A stretch of 64,000 nt of DNA from Aliidiomarina sp047920995 (GTDB lineage Bacteria; Pseudomonadota; Gammaproteobacteria; Enterobacterales; Alteromonadaceae), in contig NZ_JBLRWZ010000007.1 in the NCBI RefSeq assembly GCF_047920995.1, positions 15,547 to 79,546 of the forward strand, given 5' to 3'. Both the position numbers and the translations under genes were made by a program. The notes beneath the pieces were generated by a model, which was not told the DNA's origin, did not search any database, and worked only from the letters and a program-made list of their open reading frames with translations. This document shows, piece by piece, positions 1 through 8,741 of the stretch (the stretch's first letter is position 1; each line of letters opens with the position of its first letter).

Positions 1-3000
1 ACCATATTTATTGAACAACCTGGCCGTGATATTCGTGGCCAAGTTCGAGATCGCTCGCAGCTTAAGCGCGAAATGCCAAACTATTACATTGTTGAACTCG
101 AAAATGCTCCCGTAGCACTCTACAACGGTGAACGCCCTGGTTTTGCCGCCACACGTTCATTTACAGAACGTGGTGAGAGTTTTAACCTTGCCGCGCCAGA
201 AGTAGAATCTTACCAAGCATTACTATTACAGCAGCAGCAGCAATTTGCGAATACTTTGCAATCTCGCTTACCTTCTGCTCAAGTAACGCGAAACCTAACA
301 AGTACGATAAACGCAGTTATCGTTGAGAGTTCAGGGCAAGATATAGTTTCCGAACTTCGTGCTTTACCTGGCGTGAAACATGTGTATGAAGAAGAGCTCT
401 ACCATATCCAAATGGATGCCTCGAATACACTAATAAATGCCCCAGAGGTATGGCAAATGGTAGGGTCTCGCGCAGCAGCTGGTGCTGGTGTTCGGGTTGC
501 TGTGATTGATAATGGTATTCGCCCCGAACACCCGATGTTTCAAGCGAATGGCCAAGCACCAATTCCGGCTAGCGAACTGCCAACTGATGATTATTGCGCT
601 GAAGTAGATAACTTCTGTAACGACAAATTAATTGTTGCGCGCTGGTATCAACCAACGTTCCAAATCAATGCCGATGAAACATTGGATCCGGTTGATTACA
701 ACGGCCACGGCACGCACGTTTCAGGCACTGTATTAGGTAATGAAGTAAACACAACTTTTAATGGTGTGGAGTTAAATTTCTCTGGCGTAGCGCCAGGCGC
801 CTACCTAATGACCTACAAAGCACTTTTTGCAACCCCTACCCAAGGCGGTTCTGGCAGTAACATTATGCTTACTGCAGCACTTGAAGATGCGTTTAATGAT
901 GGTGCTGATGTTGTTAACAACTCATGGGGGGGCGGCCCAGGCGGATTACCAGGTTCTTCGCCTTATCGCACTCAGTTCGAGGCAATGGAAGCAGCTGGTG
1001 TTTTAATCGCTACCGCTGCTGGTAACTCTGGCCCTGGCCCGCGCTCAATTGGTTGCCCAGCATGTGTTGAATCGGGTGTTGCGGTAGCAAATAGCCGCCA
1101 CGGCCGTGAATTCGCCAATGAAGTAGATGCTGCTGGCATTAATAACATCGAAGCAGTGCTTGGTACTGGTAATTTTAGCATTACCCAAGACATCATTGCA
1201 CCGTTGATGCCAACTATGGTAATCGATGCAGAAAATGCACTGGCGTGTGAAGCCTTCGACGATGGTGTATTTGCTAATCATATCGTACTTGTACAACGTG
1301 GCGCATGTACATTCGAATCTAAAGCAAACAACATTCAAGCTGCTGGCGGTGTGGGTATGATTCTATACAACAACACCACCGGTTTTATCGCTCCATCTTT
1401 AGGTGCCGCAACGCTGCCTACCGTTTCCATCTTACAAGCCGACGGTGAAGCAGTGTTAGCTGCATTTGAAGTAGGTGATACCGCCCGTATGAGCTCTACC
1501 TTCTCGCGCATAAACGATACGGTAGTTGATTCTATTTCCCCTGGCAGCTCGCGTGGACCAAACGGTGATAGCACGTTCTTAAAACCAGACCTGGCCGCTC
1601 CAGGAACTGCAATTCTTTCTGCCTACGCACCGCGTGTTGGCCCATACGCCGCTATTAGCGGTACCAGTATGGCGAGCCCGCACGCAGCAGGTGCAGCTGC
1701 ACTAGTGCGCTCATTACGCCCGAATCTGGATGCATTCCAGTTAAAATCAGTGTTGATGACATCCACTACATCAGCCGTTCGACGCGAAGATTCAGTAACG
1801 CAAGCCACACCATTTGATATGGGTGCGGGCCGCTTGGATATCGCTGCTGCTATGAACACGGCAATTGCTTTTGACACAGCCTCTATCGCTGATAACGCCT
1901 GTGTTGTTAACTGTACGTTTGAACGCACGGTAACTGATCTAGTAGGCGAAGGTACTAGCTGGACACCACGCTTCAGCTTCCCTGGTAACAACCTAGTAGA
2001 TGGTTCGGTATCAGTGAATACGTTAAGCGTAGCCGAAGGTGGTGAAACTACTTTTACCATTACCATCGATACTAGAAATGCGAATGCCGGTTGGCAGTTT
2101 GGTGAATTAGTTTGGGAAGATCAAAGTGGTAACTATGCTGATGCACGCATGCCAATCGCTGTATTTGCGCAACTTTCCGACGATGAAGCAATTGCGGCCA
2201 ACACCCTGTTAAGTGAAGCTGTTGTTGCTGGTGAACCAGCACGTTTCCGTGCTCGGGTTGCTGATCCAGCAATGGACGGTTCATTTACCGGTGAATTGAA
2301 AATGTCGATCACTAACCCAAGCAACACGGCTATTCAAGAGGAAGATGACAACAACGTTGGCACTGTGCTGCCTGAATCAGTTCTAGTTACTGCTGTTCGC
2401 GCCGATGGTGAGTTTACCGTAAGCGACGATGGCTCTTCACTAGGCTGGGTTGGTGAATTTGATTCTGCGCCAGCCGCAACCGGTTTTGCGGGAGCAGCGG
2501 CAGCAGGCATAAACCTGAAAAGCTTAGTGGGCCCAATCTATCCCAATGAGGCGGCTATACCGCGGATTCCATGTGCGGCTGGCGAAGGTGAAGTGTGTGA
2601 TGAAGTTGTAGCAACTCTCGATATTTCTGGCCGCGGTGGTTTGAACTACTTCGGAGTAAATTACTCAACTTTAGCAATCTCTGAAAATGGTTACATTACC
2701 CTAGGTAGCCAAGACCACGATGGGAGCTTCATCAACCGCCCATTCCCAAGTAACGCAACACCAAACAATGTAATTGCACCCTATTGGTCTGATTATGTAT
2801 TTGGTGGCGATGTTGGCGGTAACGTCTACGTAGAAAACAATCTTGTTTCAGGCGGCTTCCCTATTTTGATCGTGCAGTGGGATGAAGTAGTTCTGTATGA
2901 TGACTATGCGGATGCACTAGAAAACAATGGTGACTACGACGCCCTCGACCGCCACAGCTTTACTATGTGGTACTGGTACGATGGTAATGTTGGTGGTTCG

Positions 3001-3942
3001 GACGATTTCGCGTTCAGATATCTGCCAACTGTGAATTCACCCAACACCCCTGCCAACCTCTCGATTGGTTATGAGAACTCGCGCGGAAACCTTGGTGCAA
3101 CCTTCCATTATAATGGTCAAGGGAACACGCCACAGGTGCCTGCCACTCTGTTTGGCGTAATTACTCCTGGGGAACAGGCTTCACTCGAGGTTGAATATGA
3201 CCTTCTTGTAACCTCGTTCGGTTCTGCCAGCAATGCTGCTGCAACGGTTAATCGTACGCAACAAGTTATGCTTGATTTAAGCAATCATCTTGATGCTACA
3301 GCCATTAGTGCTACCTCGGTTCTTCGGGTAGAACACGATGGTGCGGCCTATAACTCGGTAGTACCATTCACGGTTGAGCCGGTTGGCTCTGTTGATCTAG
3401 TGATCACTTCACAACCTGCCTTAGGAACATTAACTGTACTCGATGATTACGTTGTTGCTTATCAAACAGCAAATGTAGTTTCAAGCCCAGTTACGTTCCG
3501 TTATGTACTTGAAGATGAAGCAGGTAATCGTACTCCTGAAGGTACTGCAACCATCACCGTTAATTCGGCACCGCCAGTAGCGTTCGCATCGTCAATTGTG
3601 TTGCCAGTGCGCAGTGGTGAAGTTGTCGCATTAAACGGCAGCGGAACTAGCCCAATTAACGCAGCACTTACCTACTCTTGGGAACAAGTTGCCGGGCCAA
3701 GTGTTAGCTTAGGTAACGCAAGTTCTGCATCAACTCAGTTCACTGCTCCAGATGTAAGCGCAGAAACGAGCTTGGTGTTCCGTTTAACCGTAAGTGATGG
3801 GGTATTAAGCTCATCAACTATGGTTGATGTAACGGTTCAGCGGAAATCAAGTAAGAGTTGGTATGAAGGTTCATTCGGTGGCTTAATCGTATTATTCGGT
3901 TTACCACTCGTGTGGCTACGTCGCCGCCAGGTAAAAAAATAA
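1..3942 (+). CDS. Subtilisin-like S8 serine protease with PA insert and GlyGly-CTERM-like tail (5' partial)
   Basis: This is a secreted serine endopeptidase. The reading frame stays open back to base 1, so the start and signal peptide lie outside the window. An ATG at 73 falls inside an I9-type propeptide and is probably not the start. The catalytic triad is visible: Asp at 508-510 (VIDNGI), His at 706-708 (NGHGTHVSG) and Ser at 1666-1668 (SGTSMASPHAAG). The oxyanion Asn is at 1024-1026 (AAGNSGPG). A protease-associated (PA) domain is inserted at about 1200-1480. The C-terminal part holds beta-rich regions, including a PKD-like domain at about 3570-3840. The last 30 residues are a Gly-rich turn, a hydrophobic helix and an RRR cluster (EGSFGGL...WLRRRQVKK), which looks like a GlyGly-CTERM sorting signal. 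A rhombosortase-like gene lies nearby. The protease call is certain; the natural substrate is unknown. Confidence 0.95.
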   Translation, partial: TIFIEQPGRDIRGQVRDRSQLKREMPNYYIVELENAPVALYNGERPGFAATRSFTERGESFNLAAPEVESYQALLLQQQQQFANTLQSRLPSAQVTRNLTSTINAVIVESSGQDIVSELRALPGVKHVYEEELYHIQMDASNTLINAPEVWQMVGSRAAAGAGVRVAVIDNGIRPEHPMFQANGQAPIPASELPTDDYCAEVDNFCNDKLIVARWYQPTFQINADETLDPVDYNGHGTHVSGTVLGNEVNTTFNGVELNFSGVAPGAYLMTYKALFATPTQGGSGSNIMLTAALEDAFNDGADVVNNSWGGGPGGLPGSSPYRTQFEAMEAAGVLIATAAGNSGPGPRSIGCPACVESGVAVANSRHGREFANEVDAAGINNIEAVLGTGNFSITQDIIAPLMPTMVIDAENALACEAFDDGVFANHIVLVQRGACTFESKANNIQAAGGVGMILYNNTTGFIAPSLGAATLPTVSILQADGEAVLAAFEVGDTARMSSTFSRINDTVVDSISPGSSRGPNGDSTFLKPDLAAPGTAILSAYAPRVGPYAAISGTSMASPHAAGAAALVRSLRPNLDAFQLKSVLMTSTTSAVRREDSVTQATPFDMGAGRLDIAAAMNTAIAFDTASIADNACVVNCTFERTVTDLVGEGTSWTPRFSFPGNNLVDGSVSVNTLSVAEGGETTFTITIDTRNANAGWQFGELVWEDQSGNYADARMPIAVFAQLSDDEAIAANTLLSEAVVAGEPARFRARVADPAMDGSFTGELKMSITNPSNTAIQEEDDNNVGTVLPESVLVTAVRADGEFTVSDDGSSLGWVGEFDSAPAATGFAGAAAAGINLKSLVGPIYPNEAAIPRIPCAAGEGEVCDEVVATLDISGRGGLNYFGVNYSTLAISENGYITLGSQDHDGSFINRPFPSNATPNNVIAPYWSDYVFGGDVGGNVYVENNLVSGGFPILIVQWDEVVLYDDYADALENNGDYDALDRHSFTMWYWYDGNVGGSDDFAFRYLPTVNSPNTPANLSIGYENSRGNLGATFHYNGQGNTPQVPATLFGVITPGEQASLEVEYDLLVTSFGSASNAAATVNRTQQVMLDLSNHLDATAISATSVLRVEHDGAAYNSVVPFTVEPVGSVDLVITSQPALGTLTVLDDYVVAYQTANVVSSPVTFRYVLEDEAGNRTPEGTATITVNSAPPVAFASSIVLPVRSGEVVALNGSGTSPINAALTYSWEQVAGPSVSLGNASSASTQFTAPDVSAETSLVFRLTVSDGVLSSSTMVDVTVQRKSSKSWYEGSFGGLIVLFGLPLVWLRRRQVKK

Positions 3943-3968
3943 ACTACAGTAAACATTAGTTTATATAA

Positions 3969-3990
3969 GGGGCCGTAAGGCCCCTTTTTA
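3969..3990 (+). terminator. Rho-independent terminator after the S8 protease
   Basis: A 6-bp GC-only stem (GGGGCC/GGCCCC) with a GTAA loop is followed by TTTTTA. It lies 26 bases after the protease stop codon, as expected for an intrinsic terminator. Confidence 0.85.
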
Positions 3991-4069
3991 TTAAGACAAC
4001 ACTGACATTTTTGTTAATGTCGTGTTAAATTTAGTACCAATGGAACTCACTCTTTTAATAGGACACGTT

Positions 4070-4558
4070 ATGAAAGTACGCACAATCTTTCTCCTTGCTT
4101 CTGGCTTTTTACTAGCGCTTAGCGCTTGTTCCCCAGCCTCAAATAATAACGATACAGCCAGTAGCGATGCAGATCAGAAGTCGCAACTTCCTGATTCTGA
4201 AACTACTGTTACCACTCCGGAATATGCTTCCGAGCGTGAAAAAGATGTAGCGGAATTATCTGCCCTATTGCAGGAAATGCGAACTTTATTAGGTTCCCCA
4301 ACAGCCGAGCATCCAAATGAGTGTAGGCTAGTACCCGTGGGTGAAAAAGCCTGTGGTGGACCAGAGCGCTTTCTTCTTTACTCTACGAGTGCCGTGCGAG
4401 ATGAAGAGAAACTCCTTGAGTTAGCCAATGAACATCGCTTACTCAGCGCAAAATTTAACGAAAAATATAACATAATGTCTGATTGCCAGGTGGTAACGCG
4501 CCCAGCATTAACAGTTCGTATGGGGATGTGCGTTCCCATTGCATCGGAAGCTTACTAG
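4070..4558 (+). CDS. Small secreted lipoprotein, unknown function
   Basis: The 162-residue product starts with a short hydrophobic signal and a lipobox (LSAC, Cys at residue 19 or so), then a Ser/Asp/Asn-rich linker, so it should be a lipid-anchored envelope protein. The ATG at 4070 is chosen because AGGA lies 6 bases upstream and the signal peptide follows directly; an earlier in-frame start at 4022 would bury the signal. The globular part has four Cys after the lipobox (ECRL, ACGGP, DCQV, MCVP), which could form two disulfides. The ACGGP...YS motif recurs, as far as I recall, in unnamed lipoproteins of several phyla. It ends 62 bases from a convergent rhombosortase-like gene. No function can be assigned. 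Confidence 0.8.
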   Translation: MKVRTIFLLASGFLLALSACSPASNNNDTASSDADQKSQLPDSETTVTTPEYASEREKDVAELSALLQEMRTLLGSPTAEHPNECRLVPVGEKACGGPERFLLYSTSAVRDEEKLLELANEHRLLSAKFNEKYNIMSDCQVVTRPALTVRMGMCVPIASEAY

Positions 4559-4620
4559 CAGCAAAGAATAAAAAATTCACCTCACCCCAAGCATACGTTT
4601 AGGTTAAATTACAGGCGCCG

Positions 4621-5220
4621 CTAGCCCTGTGTTTTTGGTAATCGCAGGCGGGCCAGTAATATCGTGAATGCAGCCACAAGTAACCCACCAACTACACCAT
4701 AAAAATGGGCCGCAACCGCCAAATCATCGGCGGTTGCTGGCCCAATACTTACCGGCCCATAGCCATATTCCCACGTTACCTTTACCACAATGCCTACTAA
4801 CAAGAGCCAACCAAACTTGATACGCTGCTGCACGTCGCGTAATGCTCCCCAAGCAAATAAGCCGTAGAGAACGCCGGAAAAGCCCACGTAATAGGTAATG
4901 TTTGCGGCAAACCAGTACATGCCGAGATTACTCGCCAATGCCAATAGCGCAACTACACCCATATAGCGCCAACCTGCGGCATGCTCGGCATACAGCAAGT
5001 ACATCACCCAAATACCCGCAATATTGATGGCTAAATGGCCCCAGGATAAGTGTACAAATTGGCCAGTGAGTAATCGCCACCACTGCCCCGCTTGAATATG
5101 TGGCCGCTCATAGGTAAGTTGAAATAACAGATCTTCGGGCAACAAAAATACCGCCAAAAGCAACACCGACACCAAAATAGGTGCCAGTGTATAGGTGCGA
5201 TTAAGCGGTATGTTCAGCAT
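4621..5220 (-). CDS. rrtA: Rhombosortase-like rhomboid intramembrane protease
   Basis: This is a 199-residue polytopic inner-membrane protein of the rhomboid family. The catalytic Ser motif GFSGVLYG and a later His in AVAAHFYGVVGG form the rhomboid dyad. HLSWGHLAINIAG matches the conserved His/Asn helix. The short length, with no extra cytosolic domain, fits rhombosortases, which cleave GlyGly-CTERM tails and release or remodel exported proteins. The S8 protease upstream carries such a tail, which supports this over a generic GlpG-like call. The gene starts 12 bases after the stop of the S9 peptidase and is probably co-transcribed with it. No clear Shine-Dalgarno is visible before the ATG, so translation may depend on the upstream gene. 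Confidence 0.82.
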   Translation of the reverse strand: MLNIPLNRTYTLAPILVSVLLLAVFLLPEDLLFQLTYERPHIQAGQWWRLLTGQFVHLSWGHLAINIAGIWVMYLLYAEHAAGWRYMGVVALLALASNLGMYWFAANITYYVGFSGVLYGLFAWGALRDVQQRIKFGWLLLVGIVVKVTWEYGYGPVSIGPATADDLAVAAHFYGVVGGLLVAAFTILLARLRLPKTQG

Positions 5221-5232
5221 TTAAAATTACTG

Positions 5233-7695
5233 TTAGTTGGCTTCTGGGTGGAGGTGTTGCCACCACTCTGGCTCATCTTTTAAGTGCTTCGCGAACCAAG
5301 CCATATACGTGCCCCACCAATGCAAGCGCGCATCACGGCCAATAATATGGTGATCTTGGCCCTTATACTCCACCAATTCTACTTCCCGATCGAGCAGTTT
5401 TAAGGCGGTATACATGTTGTGGCTTTCACCCGGTGGTACGTTGGTATCGGCATCACCGTGAATCAGTAACATGGGGGTGGTTACCTTATCAGCATGAAAC
5501 ACTGGGCTTTGCTGGGTATATAAATCCGGGTTGTTCCATGGGAAGCTGCCTTTACTTGCTTCACCAGAATACAAGAAGCCCCACCAACCTTGGCCCCAAT
5601 ATGAAGTGATATTAGAAATACCCGCATGTGACATTGAGGCAGCATACATATCGGTCATGGTAGCCAACAGCATGGTCATAAAGCCACCATAGGAAGCGCC
5701 CATGTGCCCTACGCGCTCAGCATCCACAAATGGATGTGCTGCCAAGAATTCTTCGGTACCTTGAATGATATCTTCTGCAGTGTATTCCCCCCAAGCGTTT
5801 ACATGCCGAGCCGAGAAACGCTGGCCGTAGCCAATCGCGCCAGTAGGTTGCAATACATACACCACGTAGCCTTGGTTGGCCCATAAGTTAAACGGATAGC
5901 GGCCAGTAAAGCCACGTTGCACTGGCGTAGTGCCACCGTAGTAATACACTAGGGCTGGATACGTTTTGTTCTCATCAAAATCATGTGGGTAGTACACACG
6001 GCCCGCAATTTCATCGCCATGCTTGTTCGTAAAGCTCCATTCTTGGATATCATTAATGCGGTTGTGCTCGTAAGCTAGCGGCGCGCTATTCCACACTTCA
6101 ACTGTGCGGCCTTCTTGTAGATCAACCCGCACTAATTTTTGAGGTGTGGTGGCCGAAGTGCCGCCGATAACCAAACGCGGTAATGCGCTTTGGCTTACTG
6201 CTACCTGATCCACCACCTCAATATCTACACTCACCTTCATATAGCGACCATTGCGCGGATCAAAGCGGTACAGTTGAGTGCCATCACGCTCGGTAACCCG
6301 TAACAGCAAATCACCATTACCCAATGCCATGGCACCACTAATTGCTGGCGCAAATCTACGGCTCAATGCATCGGCGGCATTTTCGCCCTGCAAGCGATAC
6401 AGCTGGCCATCATAGTTATTGGTGAGTTTATCATCAGCTAAACTTGGATCGCGGCCAGCGCCCTCCATAAACTCTGGGCCTGCCACTACAAAGATTTCAT
6501 CGCCCTGATATAACGCTTGGTTAAAGGTGCGATGGGTGCCTAAATCGCGCATCTCACCGCTGGTTACATCAAGTTCAAACAACGCCACGGCAAAATGCGG
6601 AGGTGCCGCATAATCAACTTTACGGCTGCTAACTAACAGTTTTTCGCCACTAGTGTGCACATCCAACAAGCTAAAGCCGCTGTTACCGCTGGTAAGTGGC
6701 TTAATTGCTCCAGTATCTAACGCAACGCTATAGATATGGCTACGGTTGCGAAACGAGCTCCAGCGATCTTCTAGCGCTTGATAGCGCTTACTAATGCTAT
6801 CGGTTGCTTCCGCATCTTTGTTCCACGAGAACACCACCCGGTTGTTGTTCAACCAACGTAAGCCACTTACGCCAGGAAGGCTGCCGGTAACTTCAGTTAC
6901 CGATAAATCATCTAGATCGAGCACCTGTATTTTCTGCCCGCTCACATAGGCCAGCTGATGATCCTTTGGATGCCATGCAAAGCTGCCCACACCCGTGTTA
7001 TTCCAGCGATACACTACGCGATTATTATCCAGATCTTGAATCCACAGCTGCGATTGGCTTTCACCATGCTCTGTGTAGCTCTTGCGCATTACTAAGTAAC
7101 GGCCATCGGCAGAAAGCTCGGTAGTATTAATCGTAGGTGCATCATACAGTTGCTCTGCGCTTAAACGCCAATACTCTGGCCACGCACTGCTCACTGCATC
7201 GTGATCCGCTTTCCCTTCCCACTGCAACGCCACTTCACTCCAGTTTTCAACACCCTCGGCAAGGGCAACTAGGTGATGATCGCCGGTTTCTAAATGCAGA
7301 TTAAATTCATTTCCAGAGCCCGATACTCGTGTACCATTTAAATACAGAGTAACGTTCTCAGCGCCGGCCACGGTTATTTTGCCTTGCGTAAAACGGTTTA
7401 CCCGCATAGGCACGCGCAAAACACTTTGCGCACTGGCAGCTTGCAATGCTGATAGTGGGCTACCGGATTCTGCGAACTGGCGCAAATACGGGCGCACTAA
7501 ACTATCACGTAAGCCACTCGCCTGATCTGAATCAGCAATGGTTACCGGTGTGCTTGGCAATACGTGTACTCGCACATGCTCACGATCTACAGCCAACGCT
7601 GCCATACTCTGCAATGCAAACGCACCCGCTAACGCCGCCACTAGATGAGCAAGCGAAAATTTCCGCTGCGTTTTGCGCAATTTTTGGAGATTCAT
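5233..7695 (-). CDS. Secreted S9 family peptidase (prolyl oligopeptidase / DPP IV type)
   Basis: The 820-residue product has an N-terminal signal sequence (LAHLVAALAGAFALQSMAALA), a beta-propeller-like middle and a C-terminal alpha/beta-hydrolase domain. The nucleophile motif GASYGGFMT places Ser at residue 668; the Asp lies in HGDADTNVPP and the His in GQDHHI. These enzymes cleave peptides, often after proline, in the periplasm or outside the cell. The ATG at 7695 is preferred because AGGAA stands about 7 bases upstream and the signal peptide follows; the frame extends to 7833, but that extension has no such support. The rhombosortase-like gene follows 12 bases later. Exact specificity (dipeptidyl versus oligopeptidyl) cannot be read from the sequence. 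Confidence 0.92.
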   Translation of the reverse strand: MNLQKLRKTQRKFSLAHLVAALAGAFALQSMAALAVDREHVRVHVLPSTPVTIADSDQASGLRDSLVRPYLRQFAESGSPLSALQAASAQSVLRVPMRVNRFTQGKITVAGAENVTLYLNGTRVSGSGNEFNLHLETGDHHLVALAEGVENWSEVALQWEGKADHDAVSSAWPEYWRLSAEQLYDAPTINTTELSADGRYLVMRKSYTEHGESQSQLWIQDLDNNRVVYRWNNTGVGSFAWHPKDHQLAYVSGQKIQVLDLDDLSVTEVTGSLPGVSGLRWLNNNRVVFSWNKDAEATDSISKRYQALEDRWSSFRNRSHIYSVALDTGAIKPLTSGNSGFSLLDVHTSGEKLLVSSRKVDYAAPPHFAVALFELDVTSGEMRDLGTHRTFNQALYQGDEIFVVAGPEFMEGAGRDPSLADDKLTNNYDGQLYRLQGENAADALSRRFAPAISGAMALGNGDLLLRVTERDGTQLYRFDPRNGRYMKVSVDIEVVDQVAVSQSALPRLVIGGTSATTPQKLVRVDLQEGRTVEVWNSAPLAYEHNRINDIQEWSFTNKHGDEIAGRVYYPHDFDENKTYPALVYYYGGTTPVQRGFTGRYPFNLWANQGYVVYVLQPTGAIGYGQRFSARHVNAWGEYTAEDIIQGTEEFLAAHPFVDAERVGHMGASYGGFMTMLLATMTDMYAASMSHAGISNITSYWGQGWWGFLYSGEASKGSFPWNNPDLYTQQSPVFHADKVTTPMLLIHGDADTNVPPGESHNMYTALKLLDREVELVEYKGQDHHIIGRDARLHWWGTYMAWFAKHLKDEPEWWQHLHPEAN

Positions 7696-7905
7696 AACAT
7701 GATTCCTGTTTTTAATTATTTCGCTACCAGCAAACACAGCCTCTAATACTACACAAAAGTAAGCAAAATTCGATGCCAAGTGTAAATCGCTGCGTTCGAA
7801 CGCAGATATCCCGCGACAATCATTCATATTCATTGCAAAATAAGGTACCTTTAGCGCTCCTTTTTATCATATTTATTACTATTTTTTGCCAAGAGAATAC
7901 TGATT

Positions 7906-8514
7906 ATGCGGTTAATAAAGTTGTTTTCGCGCCCTCTCCTGCAAGTGTTTGCTGCAGCGAGTTTGTTTGCCGTTATCGGCCAAACCAATACCCTGTATGC
8001 CAATTCGGCCAGCATGAGCCAGCCCAACTATAACTATTTTTCTGGCGGTATCTCAGAGTACTCCAATGGCCAGCGCGGCATTAATGTATATGGGCAATTT
8101 GAAATTCAAAACCAGTTTTTTGTGCTCGGCAAATATGAGCAAGTAACACGCCGGCTAGCCACCAGCGAGCGCAGCAGCCAAACCATTGCCGAAACCGGCA
8201 TTGGCCGTTACTTCAGAGTGCTAGATGGTACAACAGCAGATGTATCCGTTACCGGTGGCCGCCTCTCGTTTTCGCAAAACGTATTTAATACTGGCACCAA
8301 CTTTTACACCTTGAATACCGGCATCAGCCATCGAGAAGGCGCTTGGGAATTACGTGGCGGCTATCGCTATGTAGATTTCAGTGGCGAGAACTCTTATCAC
8401 GGCTTTGTGGGCTCGGTGTTTTACTATGTAGCGCCGCAAATGCAACTGGGTGTGCAATTTAACGATGTATATGGCCGTTCCAGCTATACCTTTGGCGCTC
8501 GGTTTGTATTCTAG
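7906..8514 (+). CDS. Small outer-membrane beta-barrel protein, unknown function
   Basis: The 202-residue protein has an N-terminal signal peptide (hydrophobic stretch ending near LYANSA), alternating aromatic/polar strands throughout, and a C-terminal Phe (GARFVF), which is the usual signature for outer-membrane insertion by the BAM complex. A mature chain of about 170 residues fits an eight-stranded barrel. AAGAGAA lies about 9 bases upstream of the ATG. It is divergent from the S9 peptidase gene, with about 210 bases between the two starts, so both promoters should lie there. I recognise no specific family, and the role is unknown. Confidence 0.75.
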   Translation: MRLIKLFSRPLLQVFAAASLFAVIGQTNTLYANSASMSQPNYNYFSGGISEYSNGQRGINVYGQFEIQNQFFVLGKYEQVTRRLATSERSSQTIAETGIGRYFRVLDGTTADVSVTGGRLSFSQNVFNTGTNFYTLNTGISHREGAWELRGGYRYVDFSGENSYHGFVGSVFYYVAPQMQLGVQFNDVYGRSSYTFGARFVF

Positions 8515-8716
8515 TACGGTACTACGGCTCTATTTTTCGGGCAACAGATACCGGTAACAGAACACTACCGAAAGCAAAACAATCCATGTATGCTAAATCG
8601 ATTTTGAAATTTATCCATCGAGGTTAGTACGCTGCTTATTCGCCAGTGTAGCGAGTTTATGAGCACTGCTAACCAATACAACCGCCGGGCCTACACCGGC
8701 AATACTAACAACAACA

Positions 8717-8728
8717 GTGGTTAACCAC
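8717..8728. promoter_or_regulatory. 12-bp perfect palindrome upstream of the AbgT gene
   Basis: GTGGTTAACCAC is a perfect palindrome ending 13 bases before the AbgT start codon. It could be an operator or part of a leader hairpin. No regulator gene lies next to it, so the role is a guess. Confidence 0.25.
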
Positions 8729-8741
8729 GGGGATACTTCCT

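Noticed and set aside
1623..2066. 147-codon minus-strand frame inside the S8 protease
   Set aside because: It is a shadow of the protease coding sequence, with no start signal and no family pattern.
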